Of a DNA stretch of 64,000 nt, positions 1 through 64,000 are shown one piece after another. The notes below the pieces were generated by a model that worked only from the letters and a program-made list of their open reading frames with translations, made no database searches and was not told the origin of the DNA. The DNA is from Escarpia spicata. Taxonomy: Eukaryota; Annelida; Polychaeta; Sabellida; Siboglinidae. How positions within the stretch are numbered: the first letter of the stretch is position 1; every line of letters starts with the position of its first letter. The translations under genes were made by a program, and so were the position numbers. The DNA is taken from NCBI GenBank assembly GCA_963995525.1, contig OZ023209.1, positions 29,720,874-29,784,873 on the forward strand, read 5' to 3'.

Positions 1-253
1 CTGAATATCATAATTTCTGAAGTATTCATTGCCGGCAATTATGAGATTACGAGGATATTATTCGAAAACAGATGTATTCGAATTTTACTTAAGCGATGCG
101 GTAGTTTGTACCTACGTTTTCCATTTAACATAATATTATATTATGCCGCGGGTGAACAACCCAAACGTCGTCGCTGGATCACTTGACCATTTGGGAAAGT
201 TACACTGCCGAACGTGCCTTTATTCGTATTGCTCTGCGTGTTGTGCCCGGTAG
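1..253. other. 3' part of an upstream intron
   Basis: The region is AT-rich non-coding sequence ending in an AG acceptor at 252-253. The polypyrimidine tract before it is poor, so this acceptor is supported mainly by the EGF reading frame and phase. No other gene is seen. Confidence 0.6.

Positions 254-64000
<63,747 letters not shown>

Overview
This is a eukaryotic (animal) genomic window holding one very large gene on the + strand, open at both ends. Spliceosomal introns (GT..AG), EGF modules on their own phase 1-1 exons, NIDO/AMOP/VWD domains, microsatellites and MITE- and SINE-like fragments all point to a bilaterian invertebrate, probably marine (lancelet, hemichordate, mollusc or a similar lineage). 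The species cannot be fixed from sequence alone. There are no bacterial, viral or RNA genes that I can support.

Layout. 1-253: end of an upstream intron. 254-370: an EGF exon. 371-2311: intron with low-complexity ACT/TTAA tracts and a perfect 16-bp hairpin. 2312-40249: a single exon of 37,938 bp coding for about 12,646 residues. It is almost wholly a Thr-rich array of about 470 copies of a 26-residue (78-bp) repeat and closes with a degenerate Thr/Ser-rich stretch and a five-cysteine EGF-like module. 40922-42108: three EGF exons. 42959-44969: NIDO domain (3 exons). 45485-47008: AMOP domain (2 exons). 47663-50612: VWD domain and its C-terminal extension (5 exons), with a GDPH motif. 51588-52566: a He_PIG/cadherin-like Ig fold. 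52400-64000: at least 16 further EGF-type modules, ending in a locally duplicated pair of EGF exons cut by the window edge.

All 33 complete exons and the last partial one join in one frame through matching intron phases, giving about 14,290 residues in the window with no stop. The order mucin region, NIDO, AMOP, VWD, EGF is that of the transmembrane mucin MUC4. The likely product is a secreted or membrane-tethered giant mucin: a long glycosylated stalk, a cleavable VWD module and an EGF-rich membrane-proximal part. The start, signal peptide and any transmembrane segment lie outside the window.

The most unusual part is the array. Its units differ by synonymous and coding variants that mark subfamilies. 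Blocks of units are duplicated at offsets that are exact multiples of 78 bp, including one 5,148-bp block (66 units) repeated in tandem with no difference that I found. Period breaks and decay sit at the array edges. The 3' end of the window shows the same tendency at exon scale: a two-EGF-exon unit is duplicated with its introns, and one copy has gained a MITE-like element.
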